Shown here: positions 5,122-11,155 of the stretch, in pieces
Numbering within the stretch: position 1 is the first letter of the stretch
Layout: each line of letters opens with the position of its first letter
From: an uncultured Pseudoflavonifractor sp.
Lineage (GTDB): Bacteria; Bacillota_A; Clostridia; Oscillospirales; Oscillospiraceae
Reading direction: 5' to 3'
Length of the DNA stretch: 11,155 nt
Assembly: GCA_947575475.1 (NCBI GenBank)
Contig: CANPNN010000033.1
Location: 1 to 11,155 of the forward strand
Program-made: the position numbers and the translations under genes
The notes under the pieces: generated by a model
The model's input: only the letters and a program-made list of their open reading frames with translations
What the model was told of the DNA's origin: nothing
Database searches by the model: none

Positions 5122-6513
5122 CTATTCGCTCCCCCTCTTTGTATAGAGGTCCGCGCTGTCTGTCAAATCGCTGCTCCGCATGAGCGCAAAGGATATCTCC
5201 AAAATCTCCTCGCCGCTCCGGACCTGAAGATGGATCTCCTCCCCCACAATGAGCCAATCCTTCACCTTCAGCAGATCGTCGGTGCAGGTCACGCTCACCC
5301 CCTGGGCACTGATGATCACATCCCCCGCAAAGAGCTTTCCGCTGCCGTTGGACTGCTTTTTGACGCTCCGCACCTCAGCTCCGTCAGGATTGCCGTCGGC
5401 GTCATAATGGTCCACCACCGTTATGCCAAGCGCAGGCCGCCCGGTATAGTAGCCCAGCGAGATGATCTGGTCCACCACCACCTTGGCCTGAGCCGTTGGA
5501 ACGGCAAACCCCAACCCTTCAATGGTCTCCCAGTCAGACATCATCTTCATGTTGGTGATACCCACCACCTGTCCGGCGGCGTTGATCAGGGCTCCTCCGG
5601 AGTTACCAGAGTTGAGCGCCGCATTGGTCTGGATCAAGGTCATGCTCTGTCCATCCATATCCACCGTTCTGTCGATGGCGGAGATAATGCCGTTGGTCAT
5701 TGTCCCCCGAAGCTCCTCCCCCAGGGGATTGCCAATGGCATAGGCCGGATCCCCCACCCGGAGCTGGGTTGAATCTCCAAACACCGCGGGGGTCAGGTCC
5801 TGCCGCTCCACCTTGAGGACCGCCAGGTCCGTCTCCCCGTCATAACCTACCAGTTTGGCCTCCGCCCGGCTGTTGTCTGAAAAGACCACGCTGGCCCTTT
5901 CAGCCCCCGAGATCACGTGGGCGTTGGTGATAACATAGCCGTCGGAGGTCATGACGACCCCCGTGCCCAGGTACATTCCCCCCTCCACCATGGCCCGGAT
6001 CCCCACCACGGCGGGGCTCACCTGGGTATAGATCTCCTGCGGGGTGAGAGCGGCGCCCTCTCCCGGGGTCAGCGTCAAGGTAACGTCGTCCAATGGCGCC
6101 AAGGGGATGGAGGTCTTCTCCAGATCCTCTACCCAGTCGGTCTCTTCCATATAATCATAGTAACGGTCCCAGCCGGGAAATTGATCCCAAACCCGCTCCA
6201 CAGGGGCCTCCCCCGGCAGGATACCGCCTTGGAAATAGACTCCCACCCCCGCCAGGATCAGGATCAAGGCCAGCATAAGGCAAAACCCACCGGTGCCATT
6301 CTCCTCCCGCGGCCGGACCTTCCGGGACCGGCGGGATCCTTTTTCCTTCCTCCCCTTCCAAAAATCAGGGGTACGTCGGCCCTGGGGAGCCGTGGGCGGT
6401 TCGCCCGGGACCTCTCCGTAGGGGATCGGGGTCTCGCCCGGGATCCATTCCTCCGGCTCCATGCCGGGATCCCGATTCCAATTGTCATACCCGTTATATA
6501 TATCCTTACGCAT
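5122..6513 (-). CDS. htrA: Membrane-anchored HtrA/DegP-family serine protease with PDZ domain
   Basis: 463-aa S1C protease for damaged envelope or secreted proteins. Residues 1-76 are a Pro- and charge-rich cytoplasmic tail, residues about 77-93 one transmembrane helix ('FCLMLALILILAGVGVYF'), and the rest faces outside. The trypsin-like domain spans about 158-355 with the catalytic triad H199 ('ITNAHVISGA'), D229 ('GETDLAVLKV') and S305 ('LNSGNSGGALIN'). A single PDZ domain follows at about 360-445, with 'GRPALGI' at its edge and 'GDVIISAQG' as the ligand-loop region. The triad is intact. The ATG at 6513 has AAGGAGG about 13 nt upstream; an intervening ATG opens only a 5-codon frame. It lies 53 nt after the kinase gene with no promoter or terminator visible, so it is probably the third gene of the regulator-kinase operon. 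That arrangement recalls CssRS control of HtrA in Bacillus. Confidence 0.93.
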   Translation of the reverse strand: MRKDIYNGYDNWNRDPGMEPEEWIPGETPIPYGEVPGEPPTAPQGRRTPDFWKGRKEKGSRRSRKVRPREENGTGGFCLMLALILILAGVGVYFQGGILPGEAPVERVWDQFPGWDRYYDYMEETDWVEDLEKTSIPLAPLDDVTLTLTPGEGAALTPQEIYTQVSPAVVGIRAMVEGGMYLGTGVVMTSDGYVITNAHVISGAERASVVFSDNSRAEAKLVGYDGETDLAVLKVERQDLTPAVFGDSTQLRVGDPAYAIGNPLGEELRGTMTNGIISAIDRTVDMDGQSMTLIQTNAALNSGNSGGALINAAGQVVGITNMKMMSDWETIEGLGFAVPTAQAKVVVDQIISLGYYTGRPALGITVVDHYDADGNPDGAEVRSVKKQSNGSGKLFAGDVIISAQGVSVTCTDDLLKVKDWLIVGEEIHLQVRSGEEILEISFALMRSSDLTDSADLYTKRGSE

Positions 6514-6566
6514 GGGCGGCCATCCCCCTCCTTTTCTCTGTTTTCTCTCTGTCCGCAGACGGACCC

Positions 6567-8009
6567 TCAGGCGATGGTGAGGGTAAAGGTGAAGACGGTC
6601 ACCCCATCCTCGCTGGTCACCGTAATGGTCTCCCGGTGGTTGTTGATAATGGTTTTCACAATGTAAAGCCCCAGCCCCACTCCCTCCCGATCCACACTGC
6701 GGGAGCGGTCAGTCTTGTGGAACCGGTCAAAGATCTGGCCCAGCTCTTCAGGGGGGATCGTCTCCCCCAGGTTGCGCACCGAGATGTAGGCCTTCTCCCC
6801 CTTTACCTGGATCCCAAGGCCCAGAACACTTTCAGGGGCTGCAAATTTAATGGCGTTGTCCAGCAGATTGTAACAGACCTGAGTGATGGCGTCCGGCTCT
6901 CCCCAAACCATGACGGGCCCGTCAGGAAGCTGGGTATCCACATCCAACCCCTGGCCTGTGATCTTTCCCTCCAGACTCACCAGCACCCGCAGAAGAAGCT
7001 CCGATACGTCGAACCGCTCCTGGGCGGTGACATTCTCGCTGGATTGGAGTCTGGAAATATCCAGCATCCGCCGCACCAGACGAGAGAGTCTTCTGGTCTC
7101 CGAGGAGATCGTAGTTAATGCGTCAGACTCCTTCTCCCGGGGGATGGTGCCGTCCAGGATCCCGTCGGCAAATCCGGCGATGGTGGTCATGGGAGTCTTC
7201 AACTCATGGGAGACATTGGCGATAAACTCACTTCTCTGAGCCTCGCTCTTGGCCAGAGAATCCGCCATGGCGTTGAAGGCCTCCGCCAACTCCCCCACCT
7301 CGTCCCTCCGGCCCTCGCAGCCCTCCACCCGGACCCCAAATTCCCCCTGTCCAAACCGGCGCACCGCCTCCGCCATGTCTTTCAGGGGCTTTGTCTGCCG
7401 CAGAGAGGTCACCGAACTGATGCCCGAGGCAAACAGCAGCACCACCGCCGCCGACAGCAGAAAAATAGCAGCCAGATCCTGCCACATGGCGGTAAGGGAG
7501 GAGGTGTCGCTGACCACCAGCACTACCCCACGCTGGTAGGTGAGGCCGGTAATATAGGAGTTCTGACGGATGGGCATCCCCGTGACAAAGCTCCTGTCAC
7601 TGAGAAGTCCCCCCAGGCTGCTCCGGTCGGAATAACTGCCCTGGGTACTGATGGCCTCCATACAGTCGGCGGGCACCGTACCGCTGAGAAGGCTGCCCGC
7701 TCCGCTCCCCGAGGATGCATAGACGATCTCTCCGCTGTTCTCCGCCAAAATGACGGTGGAGCCGGAGATGTTGGCCAGGGAGGCCACATAGAGCTGATAT
7801 CCCGCATCCTGGATGCTGGAGCCCATCCCCCCGGACAGATAAGAGCTGGTAAAGCTGGAGACATAATTGGCGTTTCTCTCCATGGCCTCCTGCTTATCCT
7901 GAATGATATACTGGTAGCTGAGCCCCGCAAAGGCCCCGCCCAACAGAAGGAAGGCCATCAGGATCACCGCCGCCATCATGGCAAACTGCCGCCGGTAAAG
8001 GCTTTTCAC
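6567..8009 (-). CDS. Membrane sensor histidine kinase (HAMP-HisKA-HATPase_c)
   Basis: 480-aa transmembrane kinase, partner of the adjoining OmpR-type regulator. A helix at about 9-32 and a second at about 178-197 bracket an extracytoplasmic sensor of about 145 residues, Ser/Gly-rich with a Cache/PAS-like 'GEIVYASSG'. HAMP at about 198-252; HisKA with phosphoacceptor H268 in 'ANVSHELKTPMTTIAG'; HATPase_c at about 365-480 with N-box 'NLLDNAIKFA' (N385), F-box 'FDRFHKTDRSRS' and G2 box 'GVGLGLYIVK'. The G1 box reads 'VRNLGETIPPE', with Asn where many kinases have Asp, a variant also seen in VanS-like kinases, so activity is not in doubt from this alone. The start is GTG at 8009, which forms a GTGA overlap with the regulator stop and is preceded by GAGGTGA, so translation is probably coupled. 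Confidence 0.95.
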   Translation of the reverse strand: MKSLYRRQFAMMAAVILMAFLLLGGAFAGLSYQYIIQDKQEAMERNANYVSSFTSSYLSGGMGSSIQDAGYQLYVASLANISGSTVILAENSGEIVYASSGSGAGSLLSGTVPADCMEAISTQGSYSDRSSLGGLLSDRSFVTGMPIRQNSYITGLTYQRGVVLVVSDTSSLTAMWQDLAAIFLLSAAVVLLFASGISSVTSLRQTKPLKDMAEAVRRFGQGEFGVRVEGCEGRRDEVGELAEAFNAMADSLAKSEAQRSEFIANVSHELKTPMTTIAGFADGILDGTIPREKESDALTTISSETRRLSRLVRRMLDISRLQSSENVTAQERFDVSELLLRVLVSLEGKITGQGLDVDTQLPDGPVMVWGEPDAITQVCYNLLDNAIKFAAPESVLGLGIQVKGEKAYISVRNLGETIPPEELGQIFDRFHKTDRSRSVDREGVGLGLYIVKTIINNHRETITVTSEDGVTVFTFTLTIA

Positions 8010-8701
8010 TGCCCGGTCACCTCAAATTTATAGCCCACGCCCCAAACAGTCTTCAGACTCCACCGGTCACTGACCCCCTCCAGCTTTTCCCGCAGACGCT
8101 TGATGTGCACGTCCACGGTGCGGGAGTCTCCGAAGTAGTCAAAGCCCCACACCTCATCCAGCAGCTGGTTCCGGGTAAATACCCGGTTGGGGGCAGAGGC
8201 CAGGTGGTGGAGCAGCTCCAGCTCTTTGGGAGGCGTGTCGATCCGTTTGCCGTCCACCATTAACTCGTAAGCGTCCAGATCGATGACCAGCTTGTCAAAG
8301 GTGAGCCGGCTGCGGCTGCCGCTGCTCTCCTCCTCCCCCGCTGTCCGGCGGAGCACCGCCCGGATCCGGGCTAAGACCTCCTTGGTCTCAAAGGGCTTGA
8401 CCACATAATCATCCGCCCCCTCCTCCAGACCTGTGATCCGGTCGTCTGTCTCCCCCTTGGCCGTAAGCATGATCACAGGGGTCTTGCTCTCGGCACGGAT
8501 CTTTTTCAGTACCGACCAGCCATCCATGACGGGCAGCATGATATCCAGCAATACCAGATCCGGCACAAAGGAGCGGAACAGTTCCACCGCCTTTCCCCCA
8601 TCGGGGGCGGTCTGGGTCTCGTAGCCCTCTTTTTCCAGATAGAGATGGAGCAGCTGGGCGATATTCGCCTCGTCCTCCACGATCAGGATCTTCTGCGCCA
8701 T
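8006..8701 (-). CDS. OmpR/PhoB-family response regulator
   Basis: 231-aa DNA-binding regulator. Receiver domain 1-120 with acidic D10/E11, phosphoacceptor D53 in 'LVLLDIMLPVMDGW', T80 in 'IMLTAKGE' and K102 in 'YVVKPFE'. A short linker 'GEEESSGSRS' leads to the winged-helix domain at about 132-228, ending 'RTVDVHIKRLREKL' and 'KTVWGVGYKFE', the classic OmpR-type recognition helix and wing. The ATG at 8701 was chosen because AAGGGGGA sits just upstream; a GTG 30 nt further up would put that Shine-Dalgarno inside the gene. Closest in look to PhoP/CssR/WalR-type regulators. The walHI genes usual for WalRK are missing, while htrA is next to the kinase, so an envelope-stress role is favoured. Direct repeats just upstream suggest autoregulation. 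Confidence 0.95.
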   Translation of the reverse strand: MAQKILIVEDEANIAQLLHLYLEKEGYETQTAPDGGKAVELFRSFVPDLVLLDIMLPVMDGWSVLKKIRAESKTPVIMLTAKGETDDRITGLEEGADDYVVKPFETKEVLARIRAVLRRTAGEEESSGSRSRLTFDKLVIDLDAYELMVDGKRIDTPPKELELLHHLASAPNRVFTRNQLLDEVWGFDYFGDSRTVDVHIKRLREKLEGVSDRWSLKTVWGVGYKFEVTGQ

Positions 8702-8732
8702 GGGTATTCCCCCTTCTTTTGCATTTTCCACC

Positions 8733-8776
8733 TTTATAGCACATTTTTCCGCTTTTTCGGTGAATGATCTGTGAAT
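8733..8776 (-). promoter_or_regulatory. Regulator-kinase-htrA promoter with GTGAAT direct repeats
   Basis: A TATAAA -10 on the minus strand (8733-8738) has no recognisable -35 at the usual distance. At and above the -35 position lie two identical hexamers, GTGAAT on the plus strand, at 8760-8765 and 8771-8776, exactly 11 nt apart. OmpR-family regulators bind tandem half-sites on one DNA face at this spacing, so this could be an activator site of the adjacent regulator. The 77-nt gap after the CDF gene has no terminator, so readthrough from it is also possible. Confidence 0.5.
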
Positions 8777-8777
8777 T

Positions 8778-9947
8778 TTATTCAGTATAATCGTGGTCCA
8801 CCTGGACCACCACGATGTACCGGGGATCCTTCTCTCTGGCCAGCCTGCCCAATTCCCGGCGGATCTCTTCGTCAGACAGGGGGCAGGTCCGGGGGGCCAC
8901 TACATCAAAAATCAGGTTGGTGTGGCTGGGGCCCTCGGTCATACGGAAATCGTGGAGGGTCATGCCGGCGTCGATCTGCCGAGCCAGGGCAAGCATCTCC
9001 TTCCGGAGCGCGGTGATGTGCTCATCATCCGTGACGATGGGGTCCATGTGGATGGTGGCAATGATGTGGTATTTTGCTCCCAGCTCTCGCTCCACATTGT
9101 CGATCACGTCATGGGTCCGGGCCATGTCGGCGTCGATGGACACCTCTGCGTGCAGGGAGGCCATGATATGGCCCGGACCATAGTCATGGACCATCAGGTC
9201 GTGGACCCCCGCGATCTCCGGATGGGCCAGCACCGTCTCCCGGATCCCCGCCACCAAAGCCGGATCGGGGGCTTTGCCCAGCAGGGGATCGATGGTATCC
9301 CCCGCCGCCTCCCAACCCGCCCGGAGCACAAAGGCCGCCACCAGGATCCCCACCCAGCCGTCAATGGACACTTGGGCAAAATGGCCCACCAAAAGGCCCA
9401 ATAGCACGGCGGCCGTGGCCGCACAGTCCGACAGGGAGTCGGCGGCGGTGGCCGCCATAGCCGCCGAGGAGATCCGGCAGCCCAGGTCCCGGTTAAAAAA
9501 GTACATCCACAGCTTCACTGTAATGGACACACAGAGGATCCCCACCGACAGCCAGGAAAACCGGACCGTCTCCGGATGCAGGATCTTGCCGATGGCTCCC
9601 TTGGCCAACTCCACCCCCACCAGGAGGATGGCCACCGACACCGCAAGGCCTGCCAGATACTCCATCCGCCCATGGCCATACGGATGGTCCTCGTCCGCCT
9701 TCTGTCCCGCCAGCCGGAATCCCACCAGGGTCACCACTGAGGTGGCGGCGTCAGAGAGATTGTTGAATGCGTCCGCCGTCACCGAGACCGCTCCGGTGGC
9801 AAGCCCCGCCAGAAATTTTCCCAGGGACAGGCACAGATTCAGCAGGATCCCCACCACCCCTGACAGAGTGCCGTATCTCTCCCGGACCGCAGGGTCCTGA
9901 ACATCCTCATAGCCGCGAATGAAGCGGCGCAGCAAAAATTGGGTCAA
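8778..9947 (-). CDS. CDF-family cation efflux protein, probably manganese-type
   Basis: 389-aa cation diffusion facilitator, a proton-driven metal exporter of the membrane. Six helices span about residues 28-210. The transport site is N62/D66 in 'FNNLSDAATS' (helix 2) and D170/D174 in 'ADSLSDCAAT' (helix 5). An Asn-Asp/Asp-Asp set is the pattern of Mn exporters such as MntE; zinc exporters have a His in the set. 'DEDHPYGHGRMEY' after helix 2 is the conserved loop. The cytoplasmic domain at about 228-305 is followed by a second, similar stretch at about 312-387, so the protein is longer than the usual 290-320 aa. The start is TTG at 9947: AAGGGAG sits 8 nt upstream, no ATG or GTG lies in frame between it and the upstream stop, and the N-terminus fits the family. 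Own promoter; no link to the two-component genes is evident beyond adjacency. Confidence 0.93.
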   Translation of the reverse strand: MTQFLLRRFIRGYEDVQDPAVRERYGTLSGVVGILLNLCLSLGKFLAGLATGAVSVTADAFNNLSDAATSVVTLVGFRLAGQKADEDHPYGHGRMEYLAGLAVSVAILLVGVELAKGAIGKILHPETVRFSWLSVGILCVSITVKLWMYFFNRDLGCRISSAAMAATAADSLSDCAATAAVLLGLLVGHFAQVSIDGWVGILVAAFVLRAGWEAAGDTIDPLLGKAPDPALVAGIRETVLAHPEIAGVHDLMVHDYGPGHIMASLHAEVSIDADMARTHDVIDNVERELGAKYHIIATIHMDPIVTDDEHITALRKEMLALARQIDAGMTLHDFRMTEGPSHTNLIFDVVAPRTCPLSDEEIRRELGRLAREKDPRYIVVVQVDHDYTE

Positions 9948-9986
9948 AGGGCTCTCTCCCTTATATGTAGAATGATATCAGGATAT

Positions 9987-10015
9987 ATTATCGCATGAAA
10001 ATACCAGAACGTCAA
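9987..10015 (-). promoter_or_regulatory. Promoter of the CDF transporter gene
   Basis: Minus-strand TTGACG (10010-10015, 5/6), 17-nt spacer, GATAAT (9987-9992, 5/6). Just downstream, near the likely start of transcription, is the 8-bp palindrome TGATATCA (9973-9980) and an overlapping ATATC-AG-GATAT repeat (9975-9986), which could be a metal-regulator site; neither resembles a canonical MntR or Fur box closely. Confidence 0.72.
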
Positions 10016-10036
10016 CGGTGGAAATTGTGCAGAAGG

Positions 10037-10084
10037 ACAAAGCCCCTTTGTTAACAGGGACGGGCGGCCACCGGCCGCCCGTCC
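10037..10084 (-). terminator. Tandem hairpins after the kinase-like gene, probable terminator without T-tract
   Basis: A perfect 12-bp GC-rich stem (GGACGGGCGGCC at 10058-10069, loop ACC, complement 10073-10084) begins 3 nt after the kinase-like gene's stop. On the minus strand it is followed by a second small hairpin ACAAAG-GGG-CTTTGT (10037-10051). Neither direction has a run of T directly after the long stem, so termination may be weak or the stem may mainly protect the mRNA end. Confidence 0.5.
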
Positions 10085-10087
10085 AAC

Positions 10088-10894
10088 TCATTTGGTATCC
10101 TCCGAAGAAAAGCTTTCCGCCGGAAGCAGCGGGGAAAACTCCACCAGAACAGAGGAAAATCCACCCCGGTATACACTTTTATCGGGTTCCTTTATCAAAC
10201 CCTTCCGGTCGGCGCCGCACGGTTCCGGCTTTTTGACGGGCAGGGTCAGTATCGCCTTGGCCCCTCTCTCCCCCTCCGGGGCCACGTCAGCGCCCTTATC
10301 CGTCAAAAGCAGGGATCCCCCGTGAAGCTCCGCCGCTCTCCAGGCCGCCTCCAACCCCAGGCCCGCACCGTTGCCCACCTTTAGGTAGGGATCGTCGTCC
10401 GGCTTCAGGTTCCGGATCCCGGGGCCGTTGTCTGTCACCACGATGACCCAGTTTCCCTTCTCCAGCGTACCCTTCAAAATCACTTTCCCCGTCGGACCGG
10501 CCGCCTCGAAAGCATTGACCAATAAGTTCAGAATGCCCAGCTCCAGCATGTGGTCATCCCCCACCGAGATCACACTGCTGTCCGACAGCTTCCAGTCAAA
10601 TTCAGTCCCAAGGATCTTTGCCATATCCTCACAGGACCGGCTCACATCCCGGCACAGCCCTGCCAGATCCAGGGTCCTTTTCTGAGAGATGGTCCGTGCC
10701 TTACAGATCTCCACATGGTGAATAAGTCGGAGCAGGCGGTAAAAGCTCTTGGTCATATCCGCCATATATTTCTGTTCCCTCTCGCTCCCCTTCTCCTCCA
10801 CCAGCGAGGTCAAAAGTCCCTGCGCCGCTATAGCATCGCTCACCCGGGCCCGCACTTCTTTCAGAAATTTTTCCGTCAGCAGCTCCTCATCCAT
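10088..10894 (-). CDS. Cytoplasmic GHKL ATPase, histidine-kinase-like, lacking the usual phospho-His
   Basis: 268 aa with no transmembrane segment or sensor domain. Residues about 9-66 look like a two-helix DHp domain ('FLKEVRARVSDAIAAQGLL' and 'FYRLLRLIHHVEICKA'), but where kinases have the H-box His this protein appears to have D20, and there is no other His in the first helix. The HATPase_c domain (about 115-220) is intact: N-box 'NLLVNAFEA' (N127), G1 'TDNGPGI' (D155), G2 'GNGAGLGL' (174-181). A tail of about 45 residues, with 'GGFSSVLVEFSPLLP' at 244-258, follows the last strand. It could be a pseudokinase or regulator that dimerises and binds ATP, or a SpoIIAB/RsbW-like switch; the HK-like DHp favours the former. 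The ATG at 10894 has GGAGG upstream. Divergent from a gene cut off at the right edge; no response regulator is adjacent in the visible part. Confidence 0.78.
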   Translation of the reverse strand: MDEELLTEKFLKEVRARVSDAIAAQGLLTSLVEEKGSEREQKYMADMTKSFYRLLRLIHHVEICKARTISQKRTLDLAGLCRDVSRSCEDMAKILGTEFDWKLSDSSVISVGDDHMLELGILNLLVNAFEAAGPTGKVILKGTLEKGNWVIVVTDNGPGIRNLKPDDDPYLKVGNGAGLGLEAAWRAAELHGGSLLLTDKGADVAPEGERGAKAILTLPVKKPEPCGADRKGLIKEPDKSVYRGGFSSVLVEFSPLLPAESFSSEDTK

Positions 10895-10943
10895 AATGGG
10901 CCGTCCTCCGTTTTCTCTATCTTATGCGGCTCTCTATGCCTGT

Positions 10944-10972
10944 AGTATACCAAAATATGGGACCTGCAACAA
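10944..10972 (-). promoter_or_regulatory. Promoter of the kinase-like gene
   Basis: Minus-strand TATACT -10 (10944-10949) with TG one base upstream (extended -10), 17 nt from a weak TTGTTG -35 (10967-10972). Leader of about 40 nt. Confidence 0.6.
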
Positions 10973-11088
10973 TCTTTTTGAGAAATTTTTTCTCCTCTTG
11001 TCAAATTTGTTCAATTTGGCGCTTAAAATTCGCAAAAATTTTTCCCGCTTTCGGCAAAATTCCCCTTCCATATTTGCCAGATTTGCGC

Positions 11089-11094
11089 TATAAT
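11089..11094 (+). promoter_or_regulatory. Consensus -10 box of a rightward promoter
   Basis: TATAAT on the plus strand, 6/6. No good -35 hexamer lies 16-18 nt upstream (TTCCAT at 17 nt is poor), so this promoter probably depends on an activator or on other contacts. The stretch 10973-11088 between the two divergent promoters is AT-rich, with no gene seen, and contains the 8-bp palindrome CAAATTTG (11002-11009). Confidence 0.55.
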
Positions 11095-11126
11095 GATATA
11101 CGGTTAAGTTCGTTATTTATCTCACA

Positions 11127-11155
11127 ATGTTAAATGAATCACAAAAGGAGTAATG
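11127..11155 (+). other. Start of a truncated rightward gene, with possible 8-codon leader
   Basis: AAAAGGAG (11143-11150) is a strong Shine-Dalgarno site. The ATG at 11153-11155 is only 2 nt after it, which is tight; the true start may lie just beyond the window. Upstream, an ATG at 11127 opens a frame reading MLNESQKE whose TAA (11151-11153) overlaps the next ATG as TAATG. This may be a leader peptide or chance; no ribosome binding site precedes it. The product of the downstream gene cannot be seen. Confidence 0.4.

Noticed and set aside
5019..5180. Short peptide encoded by the small RNA (ATG at 5019)
   Set aside because: The ATG coincides with the predicted transcript start, has no Shine-Dalgarno site, and its frame continues past the terminator into htrA antisense.
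4275..5183. 302-codon plus-strand open frame spanning hpf and the small RNA
   Set aside because: It runs antisense to hpf and then through a strong terminator hairpin with T-tract, with no ribosome binding site and no family resemblance.
6551..6564. Hairpin GTCCG-CAGA-CGGAC between the kinase and htrA genes
   Set aside because: Only 5 bp, overlapping the end of the kinase gene region, with no T-tract; not a credible terminator, so the genes are kept in one operon.
6755..6780. Degenerate G1 box (Asn for Asp) in the membrane histidine kinase as a sign of a dead kinase
   Set aside because: The same Asn-x-Gly variant occurs in active Gram-positive kinases such as VanS-like proteins, and H268, the N-box and the G2 box are intact.
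8006..8731. GTG at 8731 as start of the response regulator
   Set aside because: It would place the AAGGGGGA ribosome binding site inside the coding sequence and add residues (MENAKEGGIP) absent from the family; the ATG at 8701 fits better.
9973..9986. MntR or Fur box at the CDF promoter
   Set aside because: The TGATATCA and ATATC-AG-GATAT repeats are short and do not match either consensus; kept only as a remark in the promoter entry.

Overview
The window reads as a chromosomal piece of a Gram-positive anaerobe of the class Clostridia, most likely Oscillospiraceae (a Flavonifractor/Lawsonibacter/Oscillibacter-like gut bacterium). This is inference from protein style only: a copper-amine-oxidase-N plus AMIN plus Amidase_3 wall hydrolase, a long-form HPF, an OmpR/HK/HtrA cluster, purine-rich Shine-Dalgarno sites, and GC-rich genes with AT-rich intergenic promoters. 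No mobile element, tRNA, rRNA or CRISPR array was seen. Every protein gene complete in the window is on the minus strand, so gene order below runs from right to left.

Layout from right to left. (1) 10895-11155 is a divergent promoter region: a minus promoter serves a small cytoplasmic GHKL-ATPase/histidine-kinase-like protein (10088-10894), and a plus-strand TATAAT box plus Shine-Dalgarno site lead into a gene cut off at the edge. (2) 8778-9947 is a CDF-family metal exporter with a manganese-type site, its own promoter, a TTG start and a doubled C-terminal domain. (3) 5122-8701 is an OmpR-type regulator, a membrane histidine kinase (GTGA overlap) and a membrane-anchored HtrA protease. The order resembles an envelope or secretion-stress system of the CssRS-HtrA type. 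(4) 4827-5121 is a non-coding gap with two promoters facing in opposite directions. One drives hpf leftward. The other is a near-consensus promoter firing rightward into a strong intrinsic terminator, defining a probable small RNA of about 100 nt. (5) 4290-4826 is the ribosome hibernation factor. (6) 1840-4166 is a three-gene operon: stand-alone GlmU-like nucleotidyltransferase, M55 D-aminopeptidase (ATGA overlap) and NYN-LOTUS putative RNase. It has a promoter whose spacer and -10 are covered by a perfect palindrome, and it ends at a clean terminator. (7) 1-1690 is a secreted N-acetylmuramoyl-L-alanine amidase with its own promoter; its 3' end runs into a homopolymer-rich, G/T-only stretch that looks like a contig-end artefact.

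Common theme: most of the window concerns the cell envelope (amidase, UDP-sugar-type nucleotidyltransferase, D-amino-acid peptidase, HtrA quality control, two-component sensing, metal export), with hpf as the ribosome-dormancy gene. The strongest candidates for something undescribed are the orphan small RNA at about 5021-5119, the histidine-kinase-like protein with Asp where the phosphoacceptor His is expected, and the GlmU-like/M55/NYN-LOTUS operon with its palindromic operator.
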